Source: Barnesiella intestinihominis YIT 11860
GTDB taxonomy: Bacteria > Bacteroidota > Bacteroidia > Bacteroidales > Barnesiellaceae
Assembly (NCBI RefSeq): GCF_000296465.1
Contig: NZ_JH815204.1
Location: forward strand, 681,681-745,680
Length of the DNA stretch: 64,000 nt
Direction of reading: 5' to 3'
In this document: one piece after another, positions 53,851 through 63,334 of the stretch
How positions within the stretch are numbered: position 1 is the first letter of the stretch
Layout of the letters: each line of letters begins with the position of its first letter
Notes under the pieces: generated by a model
Told to the model about the DNA's origin: nothing
The model's database searches: none
Seen by the model: the letters and a program-made list of their open reading frames with translations, nothing else
Program-made: the position numbers and the translations under genes

Positions 53851-56040
53851 TCAACGAATGAAAAGTAGTTCTCTATACTTCGGTAACGGCCACATTTCAT
53901 TGTCGACCATCAATTCGAGTTTATCTATATGATAACGAATGTCATCGAGTTGCGGGGCAACCGTATCGTGATAGGCAATGGCTTTCTCTCGTTCGTTTTC
54001 AATTTTATTCGCAACCTTACGAGCCTCGACCATCGCATGTACTTTTTCCTTTATAGTCAGCAAATGGAATGCTATTTTCTCGATGACCTCCATATCCTGA
54101 GTGGCTATCAATTCGCTTTTTTCAGCCGGGAAGAGACTCTTTATTTTGAATACATTATCCAGTAAAAGAGATTGGTAACGAGTTGCCACCGGAACAATAT
54201 GATTGATAGCCAAATCGCCTAATACACGGGCTTCTATCTGTATTTTCTTTGTATATATTTCCCATTTTACTTCATTGCGTGCTTGTAGCTCGACTTGCGT
54301 AAAGACATGTGTTTGTTCAAACATTTTCACCACATCGTCTTTTAAATAGCTGTCGAAAATTAAAGGGACACTGGTCTCGCAATCCAAACCTCGGCGCTTG
54401 GCTTCCTCCTTCCACTCTTCGCTATATCCGTTTCCATCGAAACAAATATCTTTACTTTCTGTTATTAAATCTTTTACAACCGAAAGTATGGCTTGGGTTT
54501 TCTCTTTACCGTTGGCAATAAGAGCATCAACTTTTTTCTTAAAGTCTTGCAATTGATAGGCTACCGCCGCATTTAATGCGATCATTGCCGAAGCGCAATT
54601 CGCCGAAGAGCCGACGGCTCGGAATTCAAAACGATTGCCTGTGAAAGCAAAGGGTGAAGTTCTGTTACGGTCGGTGTTATCCATTAGAATTTCAGGTATT
54701 TGAGCGACATCTAATTTTAATCCCAACTTACCGCTCATGTTCAAAACGTCATCTGATGTACTTTCTGCCAACTTTTCTAAAACCTCGCTGATCTGTTTTC
54801 CCATGAAAATGGAAATAATAGCCGGTGGCGCTTCATTGGCCCCTAAACGATGTCCATTAGTCGCAGACGATATACTTGCTTTCAATAATCCGTTATATTT
54901 ATAAACGGCAGCCATCACATTAACTATAAATGTGATAAATTGTAAATTCTCTTTCTGGGTTTTCCCCGGAGCAAAAAGTAATACGCCGGTATCTGTCCCC
55001 AACGACCAGTTATTATGTTTCCCCGATCCGTTAACTCCTTTGAATGGTTTTTCGTGGAGAAGGACTCTGAAATTGTGCCGACGGGCAACCTCTCTCATTA
55101 CCGACATCAATAACAAATTGTGATCGTTGGCCAAATTGGTCTCTTCAAAAATAGGGGCAACTTCAAATTGATTGGGCGCAACTTCATTATGACAGGTTTT
55201 AACCGGGATACCCAACATGTGACACTCGATTTCGAGGTCTTGCATGAAAGCTTCTACTCGTGAAGGTATAGCCCCGAAATAGTGATCTTCCAATTGTTGA
55301 TTTTTGGCACTTTCGTGTCCCATGAGAGTTCGGCCGGTAAGTACCAAATCGGGACGAGCCGCATACAAACTTTCATCTACCAAAAAATATTCCTGTTCCC
55401 AACCCAAATAGGAATAGACGTGCTTTACATTTTTATCGAAATATCCACATACGGCCGTTGCCGCTTTGTTTACGCTATTCAATGCTTTTAATAGCGGTGT
55501 TTTATAATCGAGAGATTCCCCCGTATAGGATATAAATATGGTAGGAATACACAATGTTTTATCGAGAATGAATGCAGGAGAAGATATATCCCATGCCGAA
55601 TATCCCCGAGCTTCGAAAGTATTGCGAATACCGCCATTCGGAAAACTCGAAGCATCGGGTTCTTGTTGAATTAACAATTTTCCCGAGAACTCCTCGACTA
55701 CTCCGCCTTTCCCGTCATGCTCAATAAAGGAGTCGTGCTTTTCAGCCGTACCATCTGTAAGCGGGTGAAACCAATGTGTATAGTGGGTAGCCCCCATTTC
55801 AAGAGCCCATTTCCTCATACCGGCAGCGACACTATCTGCCACCTCTCTACTCAATGGGGTACTGTTGTCTATCGCTTCTATAACTGCTTCATACGTCTTT
55901 TTAGGTAAGTATTTAAACATCTTTTCCCGGTTGAAGACATATTTCCCGAAATATTCAGAAGGCCGTTCTTTGGGTTCATTAACGGGAACTGCTTTCCGGC
56001 TGAATGCTTCCTTTGCTACCTTAAATCTTAGCATTGACAT
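53851..56040 (-). CDS. glnN: Glutamine synthetase type III
   Basis: A 729-residue type III enzyme, which makes glutamine from glutamate and ammonia with ATP. Length and opening (MSMLRFKVAKEAFSRKAVPV) fit GSIII, not the 450-residue type I. Motifs: THWFHPLTDGTAEKHDSF, FPNGGIRNTFEARG, EQEYFLVDES, NEVAPNQFEVAPIFEETNLANDHN (metal and ATP ligands), HEKPFKGVNGSGKHNNWS and ANEAPPAIIS. It lies 39 nt after dapL in the same direction, so it may be co-transcribed with dapF-dapL. Confidence 0.96.
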   Translation of the reverse strand: MSMLRFKVAKEAFSRKAVPVNEPKERPSEYFGKYVFNREKMFKYLPKKTYEAVIEAIDNSTPLSREVADSVAAGMRKWALEMGATHYTHWFHPLTDGTAEKHDSFIEHDGKGGVVEEFSGKLLIQQEPDASSFPNGGIRNTFEARGYSAWDISSPAFILDKTLCIPTIFISYTGESLDYKTPLLKALNSVNKAATAVCGYFDKNVKHVYSYLGWEQEYFLVDESLYAARPDLVLTGRTLMGHESAKNQQLEDHYFGAIPSRVEAFMQDLEIECHMLGIPVKTCHNEVAPNQFEVAPIFEETNLANDHNLLLMSVMREVARRHNFRVLLHEKPFKGVNGSGKHNNWSLGTDTGVLLFAPGKTQKENLQFITFIVNVMAAVYKYNGLLKASISSATNGHRLGANEAPPAIISIFMGKQISEVLEKLAESTSDDVLNMSGKLGLKLDVAQIPEILMDNTDRNRTSPFAFTGNRFEFRAVGSSANCASAMIALNAAVAYQLQDFKKKVDALIANGKEKTQAILSVVKDLITESKDICFDGNGYSEEWKEEAKRRGLDCETSVPLIFDSYLKDDVVKMFEQTHVFTQVELQARNEVKWEIYTKKIQIEARVLGDLAINHIVPVATRYQSLLLDNVFKIKSLFPAEKSELIATQDMEVIEKIAFHLLTIKEKVHAMVEARKVANKIENEREKAIAYHDTVAPQLDDIRYHIDKLELMVDNEMWPLPKYRELLFIR

Positions 56041-56079
56041 AATTGAACTTATTAGATTGGTTTGATATTTTTCTTTTCG

Positions 56080-57315
56080 TTACAACTTCCAATTTTGAAT
56101 TCGTGAAATCGATTCTATCGTATCTTCATATCTGCCAAAAGCCGTTAATCGGAAATATCCCTCCCCCGACGGGCCGAATCCCACTCCGGGAGTGCCTACT
56201 ATATGACATTCATAAAGCAATCGATCGAAAAATTTCCACGAAGATAATTCATTAGGAGTCTTTACCCAAATATATGGGGCATTATCTCCACCATAAATCT
56301 GTAATCCGGCCTTTTGAAGACAATCTTTCAAAAGGCCGGCATTACGCATATAATAGTCGATAGATTCTTGTATTTGTATTTTACCGACCGGACTGTAAGT
56401 CGCTTCGGCAGCCCGCTGTACGATATACGATGTCCCATTGAATTTCGTAGTTTGGCGTCTATTCCATAAACGGTTGATATTTACTTTCTTTTTAGAAGTG
56501 TCGTACAATTTTAATTCTTTCGGGACAACTGTATATCCACATCGTAGGCCTGTGAATCCGGCCGTTTTTGAGAAGCTGCGAAATTCTATGGCCACTCGTT
56601 TGGCATCTTTTACTTCATAGATGCTGTGCGGTATGCCCTCGTCATGAATATAAGCTTCATAAGCAGAGTCAAATAATATGAGTGTTTCATTTTCAAGAGC
56701 ATAGTTTACCCATTTTTCCAATTCGTTTTTTGACAGCGTGGTTCCTGTTGGATTATTGGGATAACACAGATATATAATGTCGGGACGTACCGAAGGAGGT
56801 TCAGGAATAAAATTGTTCTCAGATGTGCAAGGTATATAAATGATATTATCCCAGTGCTGTCCGTCTTTCGCTATATTTCCGGCTCGACCTCCCATCACGT
56901 TGGTATCTATATATACCGGATAAACGGGATCGGTTACGGCCACCCTATTTTGCATACTCAGAATGTCCCCGATGTTTCCGATATCGCTTTTGGCTCCGTC
57001 GCTAATAAAAATTTCGTCGGGGGCTAAGTCGACTCCCCGATGTATATAATCGTTTTCAATAATTTTTTTCTGTAAGAAGTCGTACCCTTGTTCCGGTCCG
57101 TACCCCCTGAATGTTTTCGAATCGCCCATTTCATCAACGGCAGCATGCAGGGCTTCTATTACAACCGGTGCAATCGGGCGCGTTACATCGCCTATGCCCA
57201 AACTGATAATATTAGCGTCGGGGTGAAGATGCTTGAATGCTTCGACCTTCTTTTTTATATCGGAGAAGAGATAGCTTTCGGGCAACTTTAAGAAATTTTC
57301 ATTGATTAATGCCAT
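56080..57315 (-). CDS. dapL: LL-diaminopimelate aminotransferase
   Basis: A 411-residue fold-type I PLP enzyme converting tetrahydrodipicolinate straight to LL-diaminopimelate. Motifs: [70 protein letters not shown], the PLP lysine in [17 protein letters not shown] and the DapL-type substrate-binding residues in [20 protein letters not shown]. It overlaps nothing, follows dapF after 5 nt and precedes glnN by 39 nt. Confidence 0.96.
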   Translation of the reverse strand: MALINENFLKLPESYLFSDIKKKVEAFKHLHPDANIISLGIGDVTRPIAPVVIEALHAAVDEMGDSKTFRGYGPEQGYDFLQKKIIENDYIHRGVDLAPDEIFISDGAKSDIGNIGDILSMQNRVAVTDPVYPVYIDTNVMGGRAGNIAKDGQHWDNIIYIPCTSENNFIPEPPSVRPDIIYLCYPNNPTGTTLSKNELEKWVNYALENETLILFDSAYEAYIHDEGIPHSIYEVKDAKRVAIEFRSFSKTAGFTGLRCGYTVVPKELKLYDTSKKKVNINRLWNRRQTTKFNGTSYIVQRAAEATYSPVGKIQIQESIDYYMRNAGLLKDCLQKAGLQIYGGDNAPYIWVKTPNELSSWKFFDRLLYECHIVGTPGVGFGPSGEGYFRLTAFGRYEDTIESISRIQNWKL

Positions 57316-57320
57316 TTTTC

Positions 57321-58160
57321 CTATATATTATTGTTCCATTCTCCTTCAAAAACCGTAACGGCCTCTCCTGTCATATAAACTCTATCATTCTTTTCATTCC
57401 ACTCAATATCCAGATTTCCACCTAACAAGTGTAATACAGCTTTTCTATTAGCCTTTCCATTTAGGACAGCAGCGACTAACGAAGCACAAGCTCCGGTTCC
57501 ACAAGCGAGGGTTTCGCCCGTTCCACGCTCCCAAACTCTCATTTTTAAATGGTCGGGAGATAAAATTTCTACAAACTCGACATTGGTTCTTTTAGGAAAC
57601 AGTTCATGGTGTTCTATGAGCGCTCCTATATGATGTAAGTCGTATCGCTCCATCTCATTGAGAAAAATGACGGTGTGAGGGTTTCCCATCGAAACACAAG
57701 TTATATTGAATGTATTATTCTCTATCTCTAACGGATAAGATATAATTTCACTCAAAGATGTATTTACAGGAATTTTCGGGGCAGATAGGATAGGATTTCC
57801 CATATCGACAGAAACCCTATTTACGGTTCCATTTTTTACATCTAAAATCAGGTGCTTAATTCCAGCCAGCGTTTCAAGAGTCAATAGGGTTTTGGAAGTC
57901 AGTCCTTTGTCATAGACATATTTTCCTATACACCGAGAGGCGTTTCCACACATTTCTGCTTCTGTACCATCTGCATTGAACATTCTCATTCGAAAATCAC
58001 AATGATCTGAGGGCATAATAACGACTATCCCATCGGCTCCAATGCCGAAGTGCCTGTCACTCATTCGTCGAGATAATGCACTTAAATCTGCCGGTAATTT
58101 CTCGAAACCATTCAGATAAATATAATCATTACCTGCACCCTGCATTTTTGTGAATCTCAT
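57321..58160 (-). CDS. dapF: Diaminopimelate epimerase
   Basis: A 279-residue PLP-independent epimerase that makes meso-diaminopimelate from the LL form. The two active-site cysteines are Cys71 in [10 protein letters not shown] and Cys220 in [11 protein letters not shown]. The opening is [20 protein letters not shown]. It is the first gene of a dapF-dapL(-glnN) operon. A TATTTTTG box is on the minus strand at 58229-58222. The product feeds lysA and cell-wall synthesis. Confidence 0.96.
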   Translation of the reverse strand: MRFTKMQGAGNDYIYLNGFEKLPADLSALSRRMSDRHFGIGADGIVVIMPSDHCDFRMRMFNADGTEAEMCGNASRCIGKYVYDKGLTSKTLLTLETLAGIKHLILDVKNGTVNRVSVDMGNPILSAPKIPVNTSLSEIISYPLEIENNTFNITCVSMGNPHTVIFLNEMERYDLHHIGALIEHHELFPKRTNVEFVEILSPDHLKMRVWERGTGETLACGTGACASLVAAVLNGKANRKAVLHLLGGNLDIEWNEKNDRVYMTGEAVTVFEGEWNNNI

Positions 58161-58470
58161 AAGAGTATTCTTTTTGATACTACAATTTAGCTTTTAAGAA
58201 CTAATTGTAGTTATTTTGAGACAAAAATAGTCGTTTTGATAAATATGATAATAAAATATAAATATAAATATTGTATAAATATATTTCGATAATATAAACA
58301 ACTATCTGTATATTATTGCAGAATAATAGCATAACAAAAATTTATTTTTACAATATGTTTATAAAACCGGAAGAATAGGGATTTTTTCATTACCTTTGCA
58401 TGGTTTTCACGATAGAAATCCACAATATTTATTCGAGCTAATTACTAATACAAAATATAATTCTATCGTA
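58161..58470. promoter_or_regulatory. Divergent intergenic region of dapF and carA
   Basis: 310 nt, very AT-rich, no gene seen. -7 boxes: TATTTTTG on the minus strand (58229-58222) for dapF, and TACCTTTG on the plus strand (58391-58398) for carA, whose ATG lies at 58471 after a ~65-nt leader. No clear -33 element and no riboswitch-like fold found by eye. Confidence 0.5.
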
Positions 58471-59541
58471 ATGCAAACAAAAAGAAAGGCTTCTCTAATC
58501 CTTGATGATGGAACCGTATTCGAGGGGAAATCATTTGGCTACGAAAAACCTGTTGCTGGCGAGGTTGTCTTTAATACGGCTATGATGGGTTATCCCGAAA
58601 GTTTGACAGACCCCTCCTACTCCGGTCAAATTTTAGTTACTACTTATCCGCTCATCGGGAATTATGGCGTACCTCGTCGTGAAGAGGAAAATGGATTGTC
58701 TCGATTTTATGAATCGGAAAAAATCCATGTCGAAGCGTTGGTCGTATCGGACTACTCGTTTGAATACAGTCATTGGAATGCTGATAAAAGCCTTGCCGAT
58801 TGGTTGAAAGAAGAAAAAATCGTAGGAATTTACGATATCGATACTCGAGAGTTAACCAAACTATTGAGAGAGCATGGTTCCATGAAAGGGAAAATTGTTT
58901 TCGAAGATGGTGAAGATATTGATTTCGTCGATCCTAATTTAACTAATTTGGTCGCCAAAGTCAGTTGTAAGGAAGTAATTCGATATGGTAACGGTAATAA
59001 AAAAGTAGTATTGGTAGATTGCGGCGTAAAACACAATATTATTCGCTGCCTACTCAAAAGAGATGTTACAGTCATTCGAGTGCCGTGGAACTATGATTTC
59101 AATACGATTGAATATGATGGGCTGTTTATCTCTAATGGCCCGGGGGATCCTGATATGTGCGATGTTACGGTAGAACATATTCGTAAAGCCATGAATGGGA
59201 CCAAACCAATATTTGGAATATGCATGGGGAATCAGCTTTTATCGAAAGCCGGAGGTGCTCGCACCTATAAACTTAAATACGGTCATCGAAGTCACAATCA
59301 ACCCGTGCGGCAAGTCGGGACGAATAGGTGTTTTATCACCTCTCAGAATCATGGTTTTGCAGTCGATAATTCGACACTTGGATCTGATTGGGAACCGTTG
59401 TTTATCAATATGAACGATGGCACGAATGAAGGAATACGGCACAAATCGAAGCCTTATTTCTCGGCGCAATTCCACCCGGAAGCGGCTAGCGGGCCAACCG
59501 ACACGGAGTTTTTATTTGATGAGTTTGTAAATATGTTGTAA
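58471..59541 (+). CDS. carA: Carbamoyl-phosphate synthase, glutaminase (small) subunit
   Basis: A 356-residue class I amidotransferase that hydrolyses glutamine for carbamoyl phosphate synthesis. The start ATG 58471 gives MQTKRKASLILDDGTVFEG; an in-frame ATG 25 codons up overlaps the promoter. The N-domain has GEVVFNTAMMGYPESLTDPSY. The glutaminase domain has ISNGPGDPDMC, the nucleophile Cys in FGICMGNQLL, the His of SQNHGFAVD and the His-Glu of QFHPEAASGP. It heads the carA-carB operon, 19 nt before carB. Confidence 0.95.
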   Translation: MQTKRKASLILDDGTVFEGKSFGYEKPVAGEVVFNTAMMGYPESLTDPSYSGQILVTTYPLIGNYGVPRREEENGLSRFYESEKIHVEALVVSDYSFEYSHWNADKSLADWLKEEKIVGIYDIDTRELTKLLREHGSMKGKIVFEDGEDIDFVDPNLTNLVAKVSCKEVIRYGNGNKKVVLVDCGVKHNIIRCLLKRDVTVIRVPWNYDFNTIEYDGLFISNGPGDPDMCDVTVEHIRKAMNGTKPIFGICMGNQLLSKAGGARTYKLKYGHRSHNQPVRQVGTNRCFITSQNHGFAVDNSTLGSDWEPLFINMNDGTNEGIRHKSKPYFSAQFHPEAASGPTDTEFLFDEFVNML

Positions 59542-59560
59542 TCCGGAAATAAAAAGCCTT

Positions 59561-62500
59561 ATGAATCAAGCTGAAATAAAGAAAATCAAAAAAGTATTAT
59601 TGTTGGGCTCCGGAGCCTTGAAAATAGGTGAAGCGGGTGAATTTGACTATTCTGGGTCACAGGCATTGAAAGCGCTCAAAGAAGAGGGTATCACGACTAT
59701 TCTTATTAATCCCAATATTGCGACGGTACAAACTTCGGAAGGAGTGGCAGATAAAATTTATTTTCTGCCGGTTACCCCCTATTTTGTAGAACGTGTCATT
59801 CAAAAAGAAAAACCCGAAGGGATACTTCTGGCTTTCGGGGGACAAACAGCTCTCAACTGCGGTGTTCAACTCTATCAATCTGGAATATTAGAAAAGTATA
59901 ACGTACAAGTTTTGGGAACTCCGGTTCAAGCGATTATGGATACCGAAGACCGGGAACTTTTCGTTAAAAAGTTAGATGAGATTGATGTTAAAACCATTAA
60001 AAGCGAGGCTGTCAATTCGATAGAAGATGCAGCGAAGGCCGCCTCCGAGTTGGGTTATCCTATTATTATCAGAGCGGCCTATGCATTAGGAGGATTAGGC
60101 AGCGGTTTCTGCGATAACGAGGAAGAATTGCGTGTAAAAGCGGAAAAAGCGCTTTCCTTTTCTCCACAAATACTGGTGGAGAAATCGCTGAAAGGCTGGA
60201 AAGAAATAGAATATGAAGTCGTTCGAGATCGTTACGACAACTGTATTACAGTATGTAATATGGAAAATTTCGACCCGTTGGGGATTCATACGGGCGAAAG
60301 TATCGTGGTAGCGCCTTCTCAGACATTAACCAATAGCGAATATCATAAATTGCGCGAATTAGCCATACGGATTATACGCCATATCGGTATTGTCGGAGAA
60401 TGCAACGTACAATATGCGTTCGATCCTAGATCGGAAGACTATCGGGTCATCGAAGTGAATGCGCGGCTAAGTCGTTCGTCGGCTTTGGCTTCTAAGGCTA
60501 CCGGATATCCTTTGGCTTTCGTTGCAGCAAAATTGGGATTGGGATACGGGTTGTTCGATTTGAAAAACTCGGTCACCAAAGAGACCAGTGCTTTCTTTGA
60601 ACCAGCTCTTGATTATATCGTATGTAAAATTCCTCGTTGGGACTTGGGAAAATTTCAAGGTGTAGACAGGGAGCTCGGATCAAGTATGAAATCGGTCGGA
60701 GAAGTGATGGCTATCGGCAGAACGTTCGAGGAAGCCATTCAAAAAGGACTCCGTATGATTGGTCAAGGAATGCATGGATTCGTTGAAAATAAAGATTTGG
60801 TTATTCCTGATATCGACAAGGCATTGCATGAACCGACGGATAAGCGGATATTCGTGATCAGCAAAGCCATGCGTGCAGGGTATACCGTCGATCAAATACA
60901 TGAATTAACGAAAATAGATCGCTGGTTCCTGCAAAAATTAATGAACATTGTTCGTACAGCTCAGGAGCTGGAAACTCTCGACGAATCGATCGCACAATTC
61001 AAAAGCGATAAAAAGGCCGGGGCGGAATTGATACGTCGGGCGAAAATACAAGGGTTCTCCGATTTCCAAATAGCACGAGCCATTTGGAAAGATAAAATGG
61101 AAGATTGCCATATGCAATGGGTGCGTGAATATCGTAAATCATTGGGGATTGTTCCTGTTGTAAAACAGATCGACACGTTGGCAGCCGAATATCCGGCTCA
61201 AACCAATTACCTTTATTTGACTTATAGCGGTATTGCCAACGATGTGAAATATCTCGGAGACAAAAAATCTATTGTCGTATTGGGATCAGGCGCTTACCGT
61301 ATAGGTTCCTCGGTGGAATTCGATTGGTGTGGAGTCCAAGCGTTGAACACAATACGTAAAGAGGGCTATCGGAGTGTAATGATAAACTACAATCCCGAGA
61401 CTGTTTCGACAGATTACGATATGTGTGACCGACTCTATTTCGATGAATTGACCTTTGAACGGGTAATGGATATTCTCGAATTGGAAAATCCTCATGGGGT
61501 TATTCTTTCGACCGGAGGTCAAATACCGAACAATTTGGCTACCCGCCTTGACGAGCAGCATGTTAATATATTGGGGACGACAGCCAAAAGTATTGATAAT
61601 GCAGAAGACCGTCACAAGTTCTCTTCTATGCTCGACTCGTTAGGTATAGACCAACCCCGTTGGCGAGAACTAACCTCGTTGTCAGATATTTACGATTTCG
61701 TGAAAGAAGTCGGTTATCCGGTATTGGTTCGCCCCTCTTACGTGCTTTCCGGTGCGGCAATGAATGTTTGTTCGAACAATACGGAGTTGGAGCAGTTCCT
61801 ACAACTGGCAGCTAATGTTTCTAAAAAACACCCTGTCGTTGTGAGTGAATTTATTCAGAATGCCAAAGAAATAGAAATGGACGCTGTTGCCCGTAATGGT
61901 GAAGTCCTGATTTATGCCATATCCGAGCATATTGAGTTTGCCGGTGTTCACTCTGGTGATGCGACCATACAATTTCCACCTCAAAAATTGTATGTCGAGA
62001 CTATGCGGCGTATCAAGAAGGTTGCCGGACAGATTGCTCAGGCGCTTAACATATCGGGGCCTTTCAATATTCAATTTTTAGCCAAAAACAACGATATCAA
62101 GGTCATCGAGTGTAACCTGAGAGCTTCTCGGAGCTTTCCTTTTGTATCGAAAGTATTGAAAATTAATTTTATCGAGTTAGCTACCAAAGTAATGATGGGG
62201 CTTCCTGTGGAAAAACCGAATAAAAACGAATTTGATTTAGACTATGTCGGGATTAAAGCATCTCAATTCTCGTTCTCCCGGTTGCAGAAGGCCGACCCCG
62301 TATTGGGTGTGGATATGGCTTCGACCGGCGAGGTCGGTTGTATAGGGCTCGATACGAGTGAAGCGGTATTAAAGGCTATGCTTTCGGTCGGATATCAAAT
62401 ACCCCAAAAGAATATTTTACTTTCAACGGGAACAACAAAGCAGAAAGCCGATATGCTTGAAGCTGCGCAATTATTGTATCAAAAGGGATATAATTTATTT

Positions 62501-62812
62501 GCAACAGGAGGGACTCACCAATTCCTTACCGATAACGGCATTCCTGCGGTGAAAGTATACTGGCCTAGTGAAAGTGACCATGAGCCTCAGGCATTAGAAA
62601 TGTTGCACAATAAACAAATCGATTTGGTAGTCAATATTCCCAAGAATCTAACTCAAAAAGAGTTGGATAACGGATATAAGATACGCCGAGCCGCCATTGA
62701 CTTTAATATCCCGCTTATTACGAATGCCCGGTTGGCATCGGCATTTATTCAGGCATTTTGCAGTTTGAGTATCGATGATATACAAATCAAAAGTTGGGAC
62801 GAGTATAAATAG
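59561..62812 (+). CDS. carB: Carbamoyl-phosphate synthase, ammonia (large) subunit
   Basis: A 1083-residue enzyme with two ATP-grasp halves and a C-terminal allosteric (MGS-like) domain. Motifs: VLLLGSGALKIGEAGEFDYSGSQ, LLAFGGQTALNCGVQL, YPIIIRAAYALGGLGSG and NARLSRSSALASKATGYPLA in the first half, VVLGSGAYRIGSSVEFDWCGVQ, YPVLVRPSYVLSGAAMNV and ECNLRASRSFPFVSKVL in the second, and the end domain with LFATGGTHQFLTDNG. It makes carbamoyl phosphate from ammonia, bicarbonate and two ATP for pyrimidines and arginine. Confidence 0.97.
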   Translation: MNQAEIKKIKKVLLLGSGALKIGEAGEFDYSGSQALKALKEEGITTILINPNIATVQTSEGVADKIYFLPVTPYFVERVIQKEKPEGILLAFGGQTALNCGVQLYQSGILEKYNVQVLGTPVQAIMDTEDRELFVKKLDEIDVKTIKSEAVNSIEDAAKAASELGYPIIIRAAYALGGLGSGFCDNEEELRVKAEKALSFSPQILVEKSLKGWKEIEYEVVRDRYDNCITVCNMENFDPLGIHTGESIVVAPSQTLTNSEYHKLRELAIRIIRHIGIVGECNVQYAFDPRSEDYRVIEVNARLSRSSALASKATGYPLAFVAAKLGLGYGLFDLKNSVTKETSAFFEPALDYIVCKIPRWDLGKFQGVDRELGSSMKSVGEVMAIGRTFEEAIQKGLRMIGQGMHGFVENKDLVIPDIDKALHEPTDKRIFVISKAMRAGYTVDQIHELTKIDRWFLQKLMNIVRTAQELETLDESIAQFKSDKKAGAELIRRAKIQGFSDFQIARAIWKDKMEDCHMQWVREYRKSLGIVPVVKQIDTLAAEYPAQTNYLYLTYSGIANDVKYLGDKKSIVVLGSGAYRIGSSVEFDWCGVQALNTIRKEGYRSVMINYNPETVSTDYDMCDRLYFDELTFERVMDILELENPHGVILSTGGQIPNNLATRLDEQHVNILGTTAKSIDNAEDRHKFSSMLDSLGIDQPRWRELTSLSDIYDFVKEVGYPVLVRPSYVLSGAAMNVCSNNTELEQFLQLAANVSKKHPVVVSEFIQNAKEIEMDAVARNGEVLIYAISEHIEFAGVHSGDATIQFPPQKLYVETMRRIKKVAGQIAQALNISGPFNIQFLAKNNDIKVIECNLRASRSFPFVSKVLKINFIELATKVMMGLPVEKPNKNEFDLDYVGIKASQFSFSRLQKADPVLGVDMASTGEVGCIGLDTSEAVLKAMLSVGYQIPQKNILLSTGTTKQKADMLEAAQLLYQKGYNLFATGGTHQFLTDNGIPAVKVYWPSESDHEPQALEMLHNKQIDLVVNIPKNLTQKELDNGYKIRRAAIDFNIPLITNARLASAFIQAFCSLSIDDIQIKSWDEYK

Positions 62813-62835
62813 AAATAAAAGAGTGATGATAGATA

Positions 62836-62868
62836 AAAATAGGGTGTCCAATAAAGATACCCTATTTT
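62836..62868. terminator. Terminator between carB and the DUF454 gene
   Basis: AAAATAGGGTGTC/GATACCCTATTTT, 13 bp with one G-U, 7-nt loop, T-rich after. It ends right at the stop of the DUF454 gene, so it can serve both genes. Confidence 0.88.
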
Positions 62869-63231
62869 TTATTTACTCAATGTTTTATATGAAAGAATAT
62901 GCCAAGTTATGCCTATCGCTAAAACTATAAAAAGAGTTGCTAACCATATATTTCCAGTCATGAAAAATGAACAATACAGCAAAGTCAGCCAAACTAATGA
63001 AACGGAGATAACCTTTACTCGTAGAGGGATAGCTTTGTTTTCCATGAAATTTCGAATGTATGGCCCCAACTGTTTATGATTCAATAGCCACTTATATAGT
63101 CGCGGGGAACCACGAAACCATAAAATACTAGATAACAAAAGAAATGGTGTTGTAGGTAATAAAGGTAGAAAAATCCCCATAACTCCTAAACAGAGAGAGA
63201 TACTTCCTAAAACGATATATATGACTTTCAC
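62869..63231 (-). CDS. DUF454 (YbaN-family) inner-membrane protein
   Basis: A 120-residue protein if begun at GTG 63231 (MKVIYIVLGSISLCLGVMGIFLPLLPTTPFLLLSS); a TTG five codons up is also open, but the family opening matches the GTG. It has the DUF454 pattern LPLLPTTPFLLL followed by WFRGSPRLYKWLL, then two or three further helices. Role unknown. Confidence 0.82.
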   Translation of the reverse strand: MKVIYIVLGSISLCLGVMGIFLPLLPTTPFLLLSSILWFRGSPRLYKWLLNHKQLGPYIRNFMENKAIPLRVKVISVSLVWLTLLYCSFFMTGNIWLATLFIVLAIGITWHILSYKTLSK

Positions 63232-63277
63232 ATCACAAAAATACAATAAATATCGAATATGCTTTATAAATAATAAG

Positions 63278-63307
63278 AAAGGGAGTATCTTTTCAGATAT
63301 TCCCTTT
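63278..63307 (-). terminator. Terminator after groL
   Basis: AAAGGGAGTATC/GATATTCCCTTT, 12 bp with one G-U, 6-nt loop, then TTCTTATTATTT on the minus strand, 28 nt after the groL stop. Confidence 0.85.
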
Positions 63308-63334
63308 CTTATTATTTGTCAGGAAATCGAGGAA

